A stretch of DNA of 64,000 bases from CBDHDN01 sp965261585 (GTDB taxonomy: Bacteria > Pseudomonadota > Alphaproteobacteria > UBA6615): the NCBI GenBank assembly GCA_965261585.1, contig CBDHDN010000069.1, positions 94,101 through 158,100 on the forward strand. Reading direction: 5' to 3'. Below, piece by piece: positions 8,582 to 17,553 of the stretch (the first letter of the stretch is position 1; each line of letters starts with the position of its first letter). A program made the translations under genes and the position numbers. The notes under the pieces are model-generated. The model ran no database searches. It was not told the origin of the DNA and saw only the letters and a program-made list of their open reading frames with translations.

Positions 8582-11006
8582 CTACCCCGCTGGCGGCGCC
8601 ACCAGGGCCCAGATCACCAGCGAGCGCATGTTCATGACGGCGCGGAAGGCCGTCCCTTCGGGGTCGTAGGCGGCCGGCGTGCGGAACCACAGGCCACGCT
8701 CCTCATAGACCGCGCGGTGGATGGCGGCGAGCACGCGCTCGGCCTCGTCGGTCATGCCGGCGGCGGTGAGCTGATTGGCGAGCGAGCAGTTCAGGCCGAT
8801 CAGCACCTCGTCGGACTGGTGGCGGGCATAGCCGTGGGCGTCGGCGTCGGCATGGATCGCTTGCGTGAAGCCGGCGATATTGACAGCGCCCATGCGGCCG
8901 CCCGCGACCGCGTCCAGGTTCTCCCGGCAGATCGTCGCCAGCGCCTGGCGCATGCGCGCCGGTGGGACGACGTCGCCGAGGCCGAGCCGGCGCGCATACC
9001 ACGGCCCGAACAGCTGCTCGACGAAAACCGCCTCGCCATACGGGCTGTCGGTGTCCCAGCGATAGTGCGTGCCGCACCACAGCTTCGCGTCGAACGCTCG
9101 CGTTCCGCGGCTGAGCAATCCCCGCCAGCGCGCCGCGTGCTCGTCCTCGCCCACCTTGTCCGCCAGCCACGCCGCCGCCGCCAGCGCGGCGAGCCACAGC
9201 CCGCCGCAATAGGCGCTGGGCCCGCGCGTCGGGATGTTGTCGATCGTCTGGTCGGGGAAGCCGTCATTCTCGATCAGGCCGTCGCCGTCACGGTCGAAGG
9301 CCTCGAGCCGCGTCATCGCCGCCACGACGGCCGGCAAGCAGGTCCGCGCCAGGTCCGGGTCGTCGAGCGCCTGCGCGTCGCGCGCCACGGTCAAGACGAA
9401 CATCGCCGGCAGGTCCTTCCACGGGATCGGGTCCTGATAGGTGTAGGCGTTGACGAGCACGCCAGGGTCCTCTTCCGGGCCGCCCAAATCATGCGGCACG
9501 GCGCCGACCTCGTCGGTCGGAAACAGATGGCCCGTGCGCGTGCAGCGCCGCCGGGTCGCATCGTCGCGCACCACCTGCTCGGCATAGGCCGTGATGACCT
9601 GGCGTTCCAGATCGGGCCAGTGGGCGACGAAGGCGAACGAGCCGTAGACCCACAGATCGAACGTGTCGTAGAGCGGATAGTCCGGGCATTCGATGACGCC
9701 GAAGAACGGCGGCGCCGGGTCGCCGGCCGCAACCGGCCCGTCGGTCCAGGCCGTGTAGCCGTCGACCAGGTGATAGAGCTGGTTGAACATCATGCCGTCG
9801 ATCCACGGCGCCAGGCCGTGGGTGCGCGCGTGTGCGTCGTGCCAGGCGTCGATCGCGGCGGCCCAGGCGGCGGCGTTGTCGAGCGCCAGCTTGACCAGGG
9901 CGCCCGCGTTGTCGCCGCCGCGGCCGATCTCACGCGTGTAGCGCCGCCTGCCGCCTGCCGAGCCCGAACTACACGACCGGCAGATCCCAGACCAGCGCCA
10001 TCGGCACGACCAGGGCCTCGCCGGGTGCCAGCGTCACGGTGGCGCTGACGGCACCGCCCAGCGTGTGCTCCTGGGTGTCGGTAAAGCCGAAGCCGCCGAG
10101 CCACGCCGTGTCGTCCTCCGGCACCGCGCCGGTCGCCGCGAACGCGTCCCAGATGGCGGCGCCGTCGCCCAGGGCATCGAACGTCACCGTGCGGCCGACG
10201 GCGACGCGCTCGTCCGCGGCCGCGGCGATCGCCCACTGGCCGCGGTTCTGGTCCGGCGCATCGCCGACGCGGGCCGTGTCGAAGATGACGCCGCGCGCCG
10301 CGCCAGCACCGGCGGTGCCACCGGCGGTGCCGCCGGCGGTCGCGACCTCCAGGGCGGCGTTGATGTTGCCGGCGTTGCGCCGGAACGGCTTGTCGCGGCC
10401 GAACTCGTCGAACCAGCCATTGAGGTTCGTGAACGCGAACATCAGGCCGATCTTGACCGGCCGGTCGGCAGTGTTGCGCAAATGCCAGCGGAAGACGCCG
10501 ACGGGCAGCGCCGCCTCGGCATAGCGGTAGGGCAGGGTGGGCGAGAACTGCTCGCACACCATCTCCACCGGCCGCGCCGCGGTCGCCGGGTAGGTGAACC
10601 ACGCCTTCGGGAACAGCGCGGCGTAGTGACCCGCCGGCGCCGCCGTCGGCCAGGTCCAGGCGCCCAGCACGTCGCCGTCGGGTTCGCGCGGCTGCAGCAC
10701 TTCGGCATGCGCCGGCCCGCCCGCGGCCTGCTGGAACACGGCGAAGCCGTTGGCCGGCTCGACGAAGTGCTTGAGCGCACCCGGCTTCACGGTCCAGCAC
10801 CGAAACGTGCCGCGCCAGTCGCGGCCGATGCCGCCGGTGCCGAAGCCGCCGAGCGGCAGGCCCTGCAGGGCGCCGCCATCATGCTGGATCGCCAGCTTCG
10901 CGTGGTGGCCGAGGTCGCTGGCCGCGTCGAACGCGCGGCGCCAGGCCGCCGCCGGAATGCCGTGGCCGTCGCGCGCGCTCGGCGCATCTGGTGTTGCGGT
11001 TGGCAT
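8582..11006 (-). pseudogene. GH116-family glycoside hydrolase (GBA2-like), broken
   Basis: Two frames together make a GH116 beta-glucosidase/glucosylceramidase-like protein. The N-terminal domain starts at ATG 11006 (MPTATPDAPSARDGHG, with GGGAGG upstream), contains GLPLGGFGTGGIGRDWRG and ends at an in-frame TAG at 9969 after ALVWDLPVV. The catalytic C-terminal (alpha/alpha)6 part continues in another frame from about 9990 (RRYTREIGRGGDNAGALVK) through PLYDTFDLWVYGSFAFVAHW to 8582. A stop codon and a frame change at 9969-9990 therefore split it. A short TAGG tandem repeat occurs near 10310-10335. It is divergent from dhaK, suggesting a shared carbohydrate-use locus. The break may be decay or an assembly error. 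Confidence 0.8.
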
Positions 11007-11084
11007 AACGATACTGTTCCTCCCTGGCTTGGTTCCCGCGCCCACACTAGGACTCCGCGCGGCCGGCCGCCAAGGGGGAGACCC

Positions 11085-12080
11085 ATGAAGAAGATCCTCA
11101 ACGAGCCCTATGACTATGTCGACGAGATGCTGGCCGGCCTGTGCGCCGCCCATCCGGAGTTCTACACGCAGCCGAGCCCGCGGGTGATCCGGCGGCCCGA
11201 TGCGCCGATCGAGGGCAAGGTCGCGATCGTGTCGGGCGGCGGCTCCGGCCACCTGCCGATTTTCACCGGCTATGTCGGGCCGGGCCTGTTGGATGCCTGC
11301 GCCATCGGCGACGTGTTCGCTTCGCCGTCGGTCGAGCAGATGGCCGAGGCGATGCGGGCGGCCAATGGCGGCGCCGGCGTGCTACGCCTCTACGGCAACT
11401 ACGGCGGCGACATCATGAATTTCGACATGGCCGGCGACATGCTGGAGATGGAGGATTTGCGCTCGACGACCGTGCTGCTCGCCGACGACGTCGCCAGCGC
11501 CAAGCCGGAGGAGCGCGACAAGCGCCGCGGCGTCGCCGGCATGGTCTATGCCTTCAAGATCGCCGGCGCCGCGGCCGACACCGGTGCCGACCTGGACGAG
11601 GTCACGAACATCGCCCAGAAGGCCGCCGACAGCTGCCGCTCCATCGGCGCCGCGCTCACCCCCTGCATCGTCCCCCAGGCCGGCAAGCCGACGTTCGAGC
11701 TCGCCGCGGACGAGATGGAGATGGGCATGGGCATCCATGGCGAGCCCGGCGTCTGGCGCGGCAAGCTGCGCCGCGCCGACGAGATCGCGGCGGAGATGTG
11801 CGATCTGCTGTTGGCCGACATGCCGCTGGGCCCCGGCGACCGCGTGTCGCCGCTGGTCAACAGCCTCGGCGCGACGCCGCCGGAGGAGCTCTACATCCTC
11901 TACCGCGTCGTCGCCCAGCGCCTGCACGACGCCGGCGCCACAATCGTCATGCCGCTGGTCGGCCGCTACGCCACCTCGATGGAGATGACCGGCGCCTCGC
12001 TCACGTTCTGCAAGCTCGACGACGACCTCGAGCGGCTGCTGGGCGCGCCGGCGGCCTGCGCCACCTGGACGGTCGGCTAG
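11085..12080 (+). CDS. dhaK: Dihydroxyacetone kinase subunit DhaK
   Basis: The 331-residue product is a Dak1/DhaK domain that binds dihydroxyacetone or a related ketose covalently through a His. The substrate-site loop VSGGGSGHLPIFTGYVGPG and the His-containing motif MGMGIHGEPGVW are both present, as is the GNYGGDIMNFDMA segment. ATG 11085 has GGGGGAG upstream. The stop is immediately followed by the dhaL start, so the two are translationally coupled. No DhaM/EI-type phosphotransferase gene is visible, so the phosphate donor (ATP or PTS) cannot be decided here. A kinase acting on a C4 sugar such as erythrulose is also possible, given the neighbouring FGGY kinase. Confidence 0.93.
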   Translation: MKKILNEPYDYVDEMLAGLCAAHPEFYTQPSPRVIRRPDAPIEGKVAIVSGGGSGHLPIFTGYVGPGLLDACAIGDVFASPSVEQMAEAMRAANGGAGVLRLYGNYGGDIMNFDMAGDMLEMEDLRSTTVLLADDVASAKPEERDKRRGVAGMVYAFKIAGAAADTGADLDEVTNIAQKAADSCRSIGAALTPCIVPQAGKPTFELAADEMEMGMGIHGEPGVWRGKLRRADEIAAEMCDLLLADMPLGPGDRVSPLVNSLGATPPEELYILYRVVAQRLHDAGATIVMPLVGRYATSMEMTGASLTFCKLDDDLERLLGAPAACATWTVG

Positions 12081-12686
12081 ATGGCGCTGACGACCGCGGC
12101 CCTGCGCCACGGCCTCGAGCGCATCGCCGCGGCGATGGAGGCGGCGGCCGACGAGCTCAACACTGCCGACGGCCAGCTCGGCGACGGCGATCTCGGCATC
12201 ACCATGGTGCGCGGCGGCCGCCAGGTGATAGCGGCCGCGCCGGACCTGCCCGACGACGTCGGCATGGCGCTCATGCAGTGCGCTCAGGCGTTCACGAAGG
12301 TCTCGGGCTCCAGCTACGGCACGCTGCTGGCGACCGGCCTGATGAGCGCCGCCAAGGCGACCCGCGGCCGCACGGACGTGCCATGGGGCGAGGCGTCCGA
12401 CCTGCTGGCCCAGGCACTGGCCGCCATGCAGGCCCGCGGCAAGGCTGCGCTCGGCAACAAGACCGTGCTCGACGCCCTCGACGCCGCGCGCGCCGCGACC
12501 GCCGGTCTCGACGACCCACAGGCGATCCTGGCCGCCGCCACCGAGGCCGCCCAACAGGCGCTCGACGCGTTCCGCGACAAGCCGAGCCAAATCGGCCGCG
12601 CCCGCATCTTCGCCGAGAAAAGCGTCGGCCTCGACGACCCCGGCATGCTCGCCTTCAAGCGCATGCTCGACGGCCTGGCGGACTGA
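12081..12686 (+). CDS. dhaL: Dihydroxyacetone kinase subunit DhaL
   Basis: This is the 201-residue nucleotide-binding Dak2 partner of DhaK. The hallmark NTADGQLGDGDLGITM provides the aspartates that coordinate magnesium and nucleotide. SGSSYGTLLATGLMSAAKA and GNKTVLDALDAA are further family signatures. The C-terminal RARIFAEKSVGLDDPGMLAF is also typical. ATG 12081 directly follows the dhaK TAG. The gene for a sugar kinase starts 50 bp downstream, so all three probably form one transcript divergent from the GH116 gene. Confidence 0.93.
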   Translation: MALTTAALRHGLERIAAAMEAAADELNTADGQLGDGDLGITMVRGGRQVIAAAPDLPDDVGMALMQCAQAFTKVSGSSYGTLLATGLMSAAKATRGRTDVPWGEASDLLAQALAAMQARGKAALGNKTVLDALDAARAATAGLDDPQAILAAATEAAQQALDAFRDKPSQIGRARIFAEKSVGLDDPGMLAFKRMLDGLAD

Positions 12687-12735
12687 TGCCAGAGATGGGA
12701 GATCAAACACCGGCGCACCAGAACGAGGACGAGCC

Positions 12736-14258
12736 ATGCCCGGCCCCTACGTGATCGGCGTTGACGGCGGCACGGAGAGCCTGCGCGCCGGCGTGTTCGA
12801 CCTGGCCGGTACGCCGCTGGCCTTCGCCGCCAGTCCCTACGAGACGACGTTCCCTCACCCCGGCTGGGCCGAGCAGGATCCCGCGGACTGGTGGCGCGCG
12901 CTCGGTGAGGCCGTGCGCGGCGTCGTCGCCGAGGCCGGCGTCGCCGCCGCCGACATTGCCGCGCTCGCCCTCGACACGACGTGCTGCAGCGTCGTCGCCC
13001 TCGACGCCGCCGGCCAGCCGTTGCGCCCGGCGCTGATCTGGATGGATGTGCGCTCCGGCCGCCAAGCCGACCGCGTCGCCGCCTCGGGCGATGCGGCGCT
13101 GCGCGTCAACGGCGCCGGGCATGGTCCCGTGTCGGCGGAATGGATGATCCCCAAGGCGCTGTGGCTGGCCGACAACGAGCCTGCGACGTTCGCCGGCGCG
13201 GCGACGATCTGCGAGTTCCAGGACTACCTGAACTACCACCTCACCGGCCGCATGGTCGCCTCCATCACAAACGCCTCGGTGCGCTGGCACTATGGCGCCG
13301 CCGGCGCCGGTGCCGGCTACGCCGCCTCGTTGGTCGATCGCCTGGGCATCGGCGCGCTGCACGACAAATGGCCGGGTGAGGTCTTGCCCCTGGGCGCCGT
13401 CATCGACGGCCTGACGCCCGCCGCCGCGGAGCACCTGGGGGTCTCAAGGCCGGAACGCCGGTCGCCCAGAGCGGCTCGGACGCGTTCATCGGCATGATCG
13501 GCCTCGGCGTCGTGCGGCCCGGCCAGCTCGCCTTCGTCACCGGCTCCTCGCACCTGCATCTCGGCGTCAGCGCCGCGCCGTTCGACGGCCGCGGCATCTG
13601 GGGCACCTATGCCGACGCGGTCATCCCCGGCCGTCACATCGTCGAGGGCGGCCAGACCTCCACGGGCTCCGTCGTCAACTGGTTCAAGGGCCTGCTCGAC
13701 CCGGCCATGTCCTACGAGCGGCTGAATGCCGAGGCGGCGAAACTGCCGCCGGGTGCCGAGGGGCTCGTCGTGCTCGACCACTTCCAGGGCAACCGCACGC
13801 CCCACACCGACCCGAACTCGCGCGGCGTCATCTCCGGCCTGACCCTGAAGCACGGGCCCGCGCACATCTTCCGCGCCATCATCGAGGGCGTCGCCTGCGG
13901 CACCGAGCTGATCCTAGAGACCATGCGCGGGGCCGGCTTCCAACCGTCCGACGTCGTCATCTGCGGCGGCGCCACGCGCTCGGACTTGTGGCTGCAGATC
14001 CACGCCGACGTGTCCGGCATCCCCCTGGTCCAGACCGCGGTCGCCGACGCGCCGGCGCTCGGCAGCGCCATGCTCGCCGCCATCGGCGCCGGCCTCTACG
14101 ACGACATGGCGACCGCCGCCGAGGCCATGGTCAAGACCGTCCGCACCATCGAACCCAACGCCCGCGTCCATGCCGGCTACGCCGAGGTCTACCAGGCCTA
14201 CAAGGACACCTACCCGGCGCTCGCCGACATCCTCCACCGCCAGGCCGCGATGGTTTAG
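12736..14258 (+). pseudogene. FGGY-family carbohydrate kinase, frameshifted
   Basis: The first frame begins MPGPYVIGVDGGTESLRAG, the phosphate-1 loop of the FGGY kinases, and runs through ALIWMDVRSGRQADRVAA to EHLGV. It then shifts in a run of five G at 13437-13441. The second frame continues as LKAGTPVAQSGSDAFIGMIG through FVTGSSHLHLGVSA, LDHFQGNRTPHTDPNSRG and VVICGGATRSDLWLQIHAD, the ATP-binding C-terminal domain. Together they give about 507 residues, the normal family length. GAGGACGAG precedes ATG 12736. The sugar is unknown; the dhaKL neighbours suggest ketose or sugar-alcohol catabolism. The single-base homopolymer lesion may be an assembly error. Confidence 0.85.
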
Positions 14259-14280
14259 ACCTCGTGGGTCAACCGACCGT

Positions 14281-14390
14281 CACCCTTCGACAAGCCCAGG
14301 GTGAGGCGTTCCATTTTGGCCGCAGCGATGGCTTGAACAGGGCACAATCCCGCGATGAGCCCTCACCCTGAGCCTGTCGAAGGGCGAGGG
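14281..14390. repeat. Paired inverted REP-like element (BIME-like), copy B
   Basis: A forward unit (CACCCTTCGACAAGCCCAGG, then GTGAGG) and a reverse unit (CCTCACCCTGAGCCTGTCGA, then AGGGCGAGG) are about 50 bp apart, as in copy A at 8467-8573. It lies between the convergent FGGY kinase and nitrile hydratase genes and could act as a bidirectional terminator. Confidence 0.85.
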
Positions 14391-14412
14391 CGACACGCCG
14401 CACCGTCGGCCG

Positions 14413-15039
14413 CTATGCGCCCCCTGGCGCCCGCGCCCGGGCGACGCCGATCATGGAGTCCCGCGTGACCAGCGCGGCGAGGGCTTCCTCGCTCATGCCT
14501 TCGGTGCCGGCGGGACGTTCCGGCAGCACGAGGTAGCGCATGTCGGCGGTGCTGTCGTGGACGCGGACCTCGACGGCATCGGCGACCGCGGTGCCGAACT
14601 CGGCGAGCACGGCCCTCGGCTCGCGCACGGTGCGGGCGCGGTAGGCCTTGGACTTGTACCACTCGGGCGAGCGGCCCAGCACCATGACCGGGTAGCACGA
14701 GCACAGCGTGCAGACGATCAGGTTGTGCACACGCGCTGTGTTCTCGACGACAACCAGGTTGGCGACGCCGACGTCGATGTCGAACTCCGCCGCCGCGGCC
14801 TTGCCGTCGGCGAGCAGCCGCGCCTTGAACGCCGGGTCGGTCCAGGCGCGGGCGACCAGCTTGGCGCCGAGCGCCGGCGTCCGCCCGTCGACGGTCTCGA
14901 TCATCTCGCGCACGGTGGCGGCCGTGAACACACCCTTCTCGACGAGCAAGTCGTGCACCGCGGCGGCCAGGATCTCCAGCTCGCCCGGCGGCCCGTCGTC
15001 ATGCTCGATCGGCGCGTGGTCGTGATCGTCGTCGTGCAT
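14413..15039 (-). CDS. nthA: Nitrile hydratase alpha subunit, cobalt type
   Basis: This 208-residue protein is the metal-binding subunit that hydrates nitriles to amides. The claw motif VCTLCSCYP has Thr between the first cysteines, as in cobalt-type enzymes (iron types have Ser). Flanking family signatures are intact: SPEWYKSKAYRARTVREPRA, VLAEFG, STADMRYLVLPERPAGTEGM and LVTRDSMIGV. It begins with a His/Asp-rich segment, MHDDDHDHAPIEHDD. It is the last gene of a three-gene minus-strand operon after the two halves of a beta subunit, the arrangement also known for thiocyanate hydrolase. Sequence is closer to nitrile hydratase than to thiocyanate hydrolase, but the substrate is not proven. Confidence 0.92.
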   Translation of the reverse strand: MHDDDHDHAPIEHDDGPPGELEILAAAVHDLLVEKGVFTAATVREMIETVDGRTPALGAKLVARAWTDPAFKARLLADGKAAAAEFDIDVGVANLVVVENTARVHNLIVCTLCSCYPVMVLGRSPEWYKSKAYRARTVREPRAVLAEFGTAVADAVEVRVHDSTADMRYLVLPERPAGTEGMSEEALAALVTRDSMIGVARARAPGGA

Positions 15040-15049
15040 GGGCTATCCC

Positions 15050-15334
15050 TCAAGCCGGCTGCAGCCAGTGTTCGTAGAGCTCGATATCGACCGTGTCATG
15101 TGCCGGCCCGCGATAGTCCGGCCACAGCACCTGTTGCGCGAAGCGAACCCGGTAGAGCGGCTGCAGCGGCGCGCCGTCGCCGCCATAGGCCAGGCTTTCC
15201 AGATTGCCGAAGACGCCGCAGAGGCGTTCGACGACGCCGGTCTTGGCGCGGCAGTAGTGGGGCGTGCGCACGTGGCCGGGTGTGTCCAACTCGCGGACGC
15301 GGACCCGTGCGCCGACGGCGAAGCGCGCCGTCAT
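15050..15334 (-). CDS. Nitrile hydratase beta subunit, C-terminal (SH3-like) domain as separate protein
   Basis: The 94-residue product corresponds only to the C-terminal beta-barrel half of the nitrile hydratase beta subunit. The motif GHVRTPHYCRAKTGVVERLC contains the conserved His-X-Arg-X-Pro-X-Tyr segment, and it continues into GVFGNLESLAYGG and PLYRVRFAQQVLWPDY as in full-length beta subunits. ATG 15334 overlaps the stop of the upstream N-terminal-domain gene by four nt (ATGA), so the two halves are translationally coupled. Ten nt separate it from nthA. The split is a real gene architecture rather than a frameshift, since each half has its own start and stop. Confidence 0.85.
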   Translation of the reverse strand: MTARFAVGARVRVRELDTPGHVRTPHYCRAKTGVVERLCGVFGNLESLAYGGDGAPLQPLYRVRFAQQVLWPDYRGPAHDTVDIELYEHWLQPA

Positions 15335-15633
15335 CCCTCGGCCACCGCGCGCAGCTTAGCGACCCGCGCGTCGACCTCGTCGCGCGTCAGCACGCCACGC
15401 TCGATCAGGATCTTCGTCACCGACCGGATCCAGCGCGCATAGTAGCCGTTGCTGTCATAGGTCGCCGGCGCCAGGGTCTCGATGCCGCGGCGCAACTCGT
15501 CGACCGTCAACACGCCGTGCCGGCCGAGCACCCGCAGCATCGCGTCGACCCGCCGCTCCCAGTGCGCGTAGTCGTACTCGGTCCGGTCGATCGGGCCTGC
15601 CGGCAGGCCGCCGATGTCATGATGCTGGCGCAT
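15331..15633 (-). CDS. Nitrile hydratase beta subunit, N-terminal domain (accessory-like) protein
   Basis: The 100-residue protein matches the helical N-terminal half of nitrile hydratase beta subunits and the related accessory proteins. It opens MRQHHDIGGLPAGPID, equivalent to the family HD-GG start, then EYDYAHWERRVDAMLRVL and the conserved SNGYYARWIRSVTKILIERG, in which the YYxRW arginine contacts the modified metal site. The start ATG 15633 has GGAGCG upstream. It is first in the operon betaN-betaC-alpha, the same order as scnB-scnA-scnC of thiocyanate hydrolase. No separate metallochaperone gene is seen; this protein could also serve in cobalt insertion. Confidence 0.85.
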   Translation of the reverse strand: MRQHHDIGGLPAGPIDRTEYDYAHWERRVDAMLRVLGRHGVLTVDELRRGIETLAPATYDSNGYYARWIRSVTKILIERGVLTRDEVDARVAKLRAVAEG

Positions 15634-15703
15634 TCCGCGCTCCGCCCATTGGTGCCCTTTACAGGCTACTGCAAGGCGGACCGGCCGTGCTAGCCTCGTG
15701 CCC

Positions 15704-15913
15704 ATGAAGCCTCATATCTGGTTCCGGCCGCTCTATCGGCGCGTCATCGTCACGTTCTTCTGCGCCGGCTGGGTCGCGTTCGAGATGTTTCAGTCCGGCG
15801 GCGACTTCTGGATTATTCTCGCCATCGGCGCGACGGTCTATGCCGTGTGGTCGTTCTTTCTGTCCGGCCACTACCGCGCCGACGCCGAGTGGCCCGAGGA
15901 GGCCGAGAAGTAG
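15704..15913 (+). CDS. Small two-helix membrane protein
   Basis: The 69-residue product (MKPHIWFRPLYRRVIVTFFC) has two hydrophobic segments, RVIVTFFCAGWVAFEMF and FWIILAIGATVYAVWSFFL, with an acidic C-terminus. A GTG two codons upstream is an alternative start. It is divergent from the nitrile hydratase operon with about 70 bp between starts. I do not recognise the family. Its composition and codon use look genuine. Confidence 0.65.
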   Translation: MKPHIWFRPLYRRVIVTFFCAGWVAFEMFQSGGDFWIILAIGATVYAVWSFFLSGHYRADAEWPEEAEK

Positions 15914-15991
15914 GCGAACGGCACGCTTCGTCCCTCGACAAGCTCGGGATGAGGAGGCCCCCTGGTCACTCGGCGCCCCAATCGGTAACAG

Positions 15992-16684
15992 CTACGGCCG
16001 CGCGCCGGCCTGCTCCAGGATCGCGACAATCGCGTCGTAACCACGCTGGCGGGCCAGGGTGAGGGGGCGCGTGCCGGGCCCGTCGGCCAAGTCGACGGCG
16101 GCGCCGGCGTTGACCAGCGCGCGCACCGTCGCTACGTGACGCGGGCCGCCGTCGCCCAGGACGATGGCCTCGATGAGCGCCGTCCAGCGCAGATTATTGA
16201 CATGGTCGGTGGGCGCGCCGCCGGCGAGCAGCGCCTGCACCACCTCGACATGGCCCAGATGCGCGGCGGCGATCAGCGCCGTGCCCTCGAAGGGACTCGT
16301 CACCAGGGCCGTGTCGGCGCCGGCGGTCATGGCAAGCCGCACCATGGCGACGTCGTCGCGCACGGCGGCGATCGTCAGCACGTCGTAGCGGTCGCGATCG
16401 AACGCGTTGACGTAGGCGCCGGCGGCGATAAGAGCGCGGGCCACGGCTGCGTCGCCACGGTGGGCGGCGACCATCAGTGGTGTCCGCCCGTGCCCGTCGC
16501 GGCCGTCGACGTCGGTGCTGGCGGCGATCAGCGCCGCGATGGCGGCGACATCGCCCGTCGCGGCGGCGGCGTGCAGTCCGTCGTAGCGGCTCGACTCGGC
16601 GGGCGAGGGCGCGCGTTGCGCCGCCGCCCCGCCGGCACCGGTTACAACCAGCATGGCGCAAACGAGGCAGCGCAGCGTGCTCAT
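15992..16684 (-). CDS. Secreted ankyrin-repeat protein
   Basis: The start at 16684 (MSTLRCLVCAMLVVTGAGG) overlaps the stop of the upstream SDR gene by four nt (ATGA). A signal peptide ends near GAAAQRA, and the rest is a run of five to six ankyrin repeats. Typical units are GRTPLMVAAHRGDAAVARAL, EGTALIAAAHLGHVEVVQAL and a final RPLTLARQRGYDAIVAILEQ. Ankyrin repeats mediate protein binding; periplasmic versions are common in proteobacteria and some protect catalase-type enzymes. The partner here is unknown. Length is 230 residues. Confidence 0.88.
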   Translation of the reverse strand: MSTLRCLVCAMLVVTGAGGAAAQRAPSPAESSRYDGLHAAAATGDVAAIAALIAASTDVDGRDGHGRTPLMVAAHRGDAAVARALIAAGAYVNAFDRDRYDVLTIAAVRDDVAMVRLAMTAGADTALVTSPFEGTALIAAAHLGHVEVVQALLAGGAPTDHVNNLRWTALIEAIVLGDGGPRHVATVRALVNAGAAVDLADGPGTRPLTLARQRGYDAIVAILEQAGARP

Positions 16685-17457
16685 GGCGCGCCGCCAAGCA
16701 TGAAGCCGCCGCCCGAGGCGTCGATACAGGCGCCGGAGATAAACGAGGCCTGCTCGGAAAGCAGCCACAGGATCGGCTGAGCGATCTCGTCCGCCTCGGC
16801 GACACGGTTCATGGCGATCGTGTCGGCAACGCTGGCCGCGAGCGCCGGGTCTTGGCGCAGCGCCCCGGTCATGTCCGTCAGGGTCATGCCGGGCCGGATC
16901 GCGTTGGCGCGGATGCCCTCGCGCGCCACTTCCCGGGCCAGACCGACCGTGAACGCGTCGACGGCCGCCTTCGAGGCGGCATAGGCGCTGCGCCCGGGCC
17001 GCCCGCCGATCGTGCCTGCCATCGACGACACGTTGACGATCGCGCCGCCGGCGCCGCCGTGGCGCGTCGACATGCGCCGCACCGCCTCGCGGCAGCACAG
17101 CATCGTGCCGACGACGTTGACGGCCATGAGCCGTTTCAGGTCGTCCGCCGTGAATTGGTCGACCCGCGCCTTCGCGCCGCTGACCCCGGCGCTGTTGACG
17201 AGCGCCGTGATCGGGCCGAGGGCGGCGTCGGTCTCGGCAAACAGGCGGACAACGTCGTCCTCGCGGGCGACATCGCCCCGAACCGCGACCGCGCGTCGGC
17301 CGGCGGCCTTGACCGCCGCGGCCACGCTCTCGGCAGCCGCCGCGTCTGCCCGATAGTTGACCGCGACGTCGAAACCGGCGGCCGCGGCAAGCCGCGCGGT
17401 CGCCGCACCGATGCCCCGCGCGCCGCCGCTGACCAGCAGAACCCCACCCATCGTCAT
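16681..17457 (-). CDS. SDR family NAD(P)-dependent oxidoreductase
   Basis: This is a classical short-chain dehydrogenase of about 258 residues. It has the dinucleotide motif VSGGARGIGAATARL near the N-terminus, NSAGVSG at the NNAG position, the catalytic Ser in NVSSMAG, and YAASK with the catalytic Tyr and Lys. It ends in a typical ISGACIDASGGGFMLGG. ATG 17457 has GGGAGG five nt upstream, preferred over the internal Met at 17451. The stop overlaps the ankyrin gene. The substrate cannot be told; FabG-like or sugar-dehydrogenase roles are both possible. Confidence 0.9.
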   Translation of the reverse strand: MTMGGVLLVSGGARGIGAATARLAAAAGFDVAVNYRADAAAAESVAAAVKAAGRRAVAVRGDVAREDDVVRLFAETDAALGPITALVNSAGVSGAKARVDQFTADDLKRLMAVNVVGTMLCCREAVRRMSTRHGGAGGAIVNVSSMAGTIGGRPGRSAYAASKAAVDAFTVGLAREVAREGIRANAIRPGMTLTDMTGALRQDPALAASVADTIAMNRVAEADEIAQPILWLLSEQASFISGACIDASGGGFMLGGAP

Positions 17458-17553
17458 CTCGCCTCCCAAGTTGCGCCTTCCGTCCCCTAGCAGGTCACGA
17501 ATGAGGAATCCAAGTCACGCATGGGGCGTTCACAACCGCCTCGCCGGGGCGCT

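Noticed and set aside
11382..12737. Minus-strand frame of about 450 codons opposite dhaKL
   Set aside because: Shadow of two confidently identified genes.
15050..15633. Split nitrile hydratase beta considered a frameshift artefact
   Set aside because: Each half has its own start, ribosome binding site or overlap, and stop, and the same order occurs in thiocyanate hydrolase operons.
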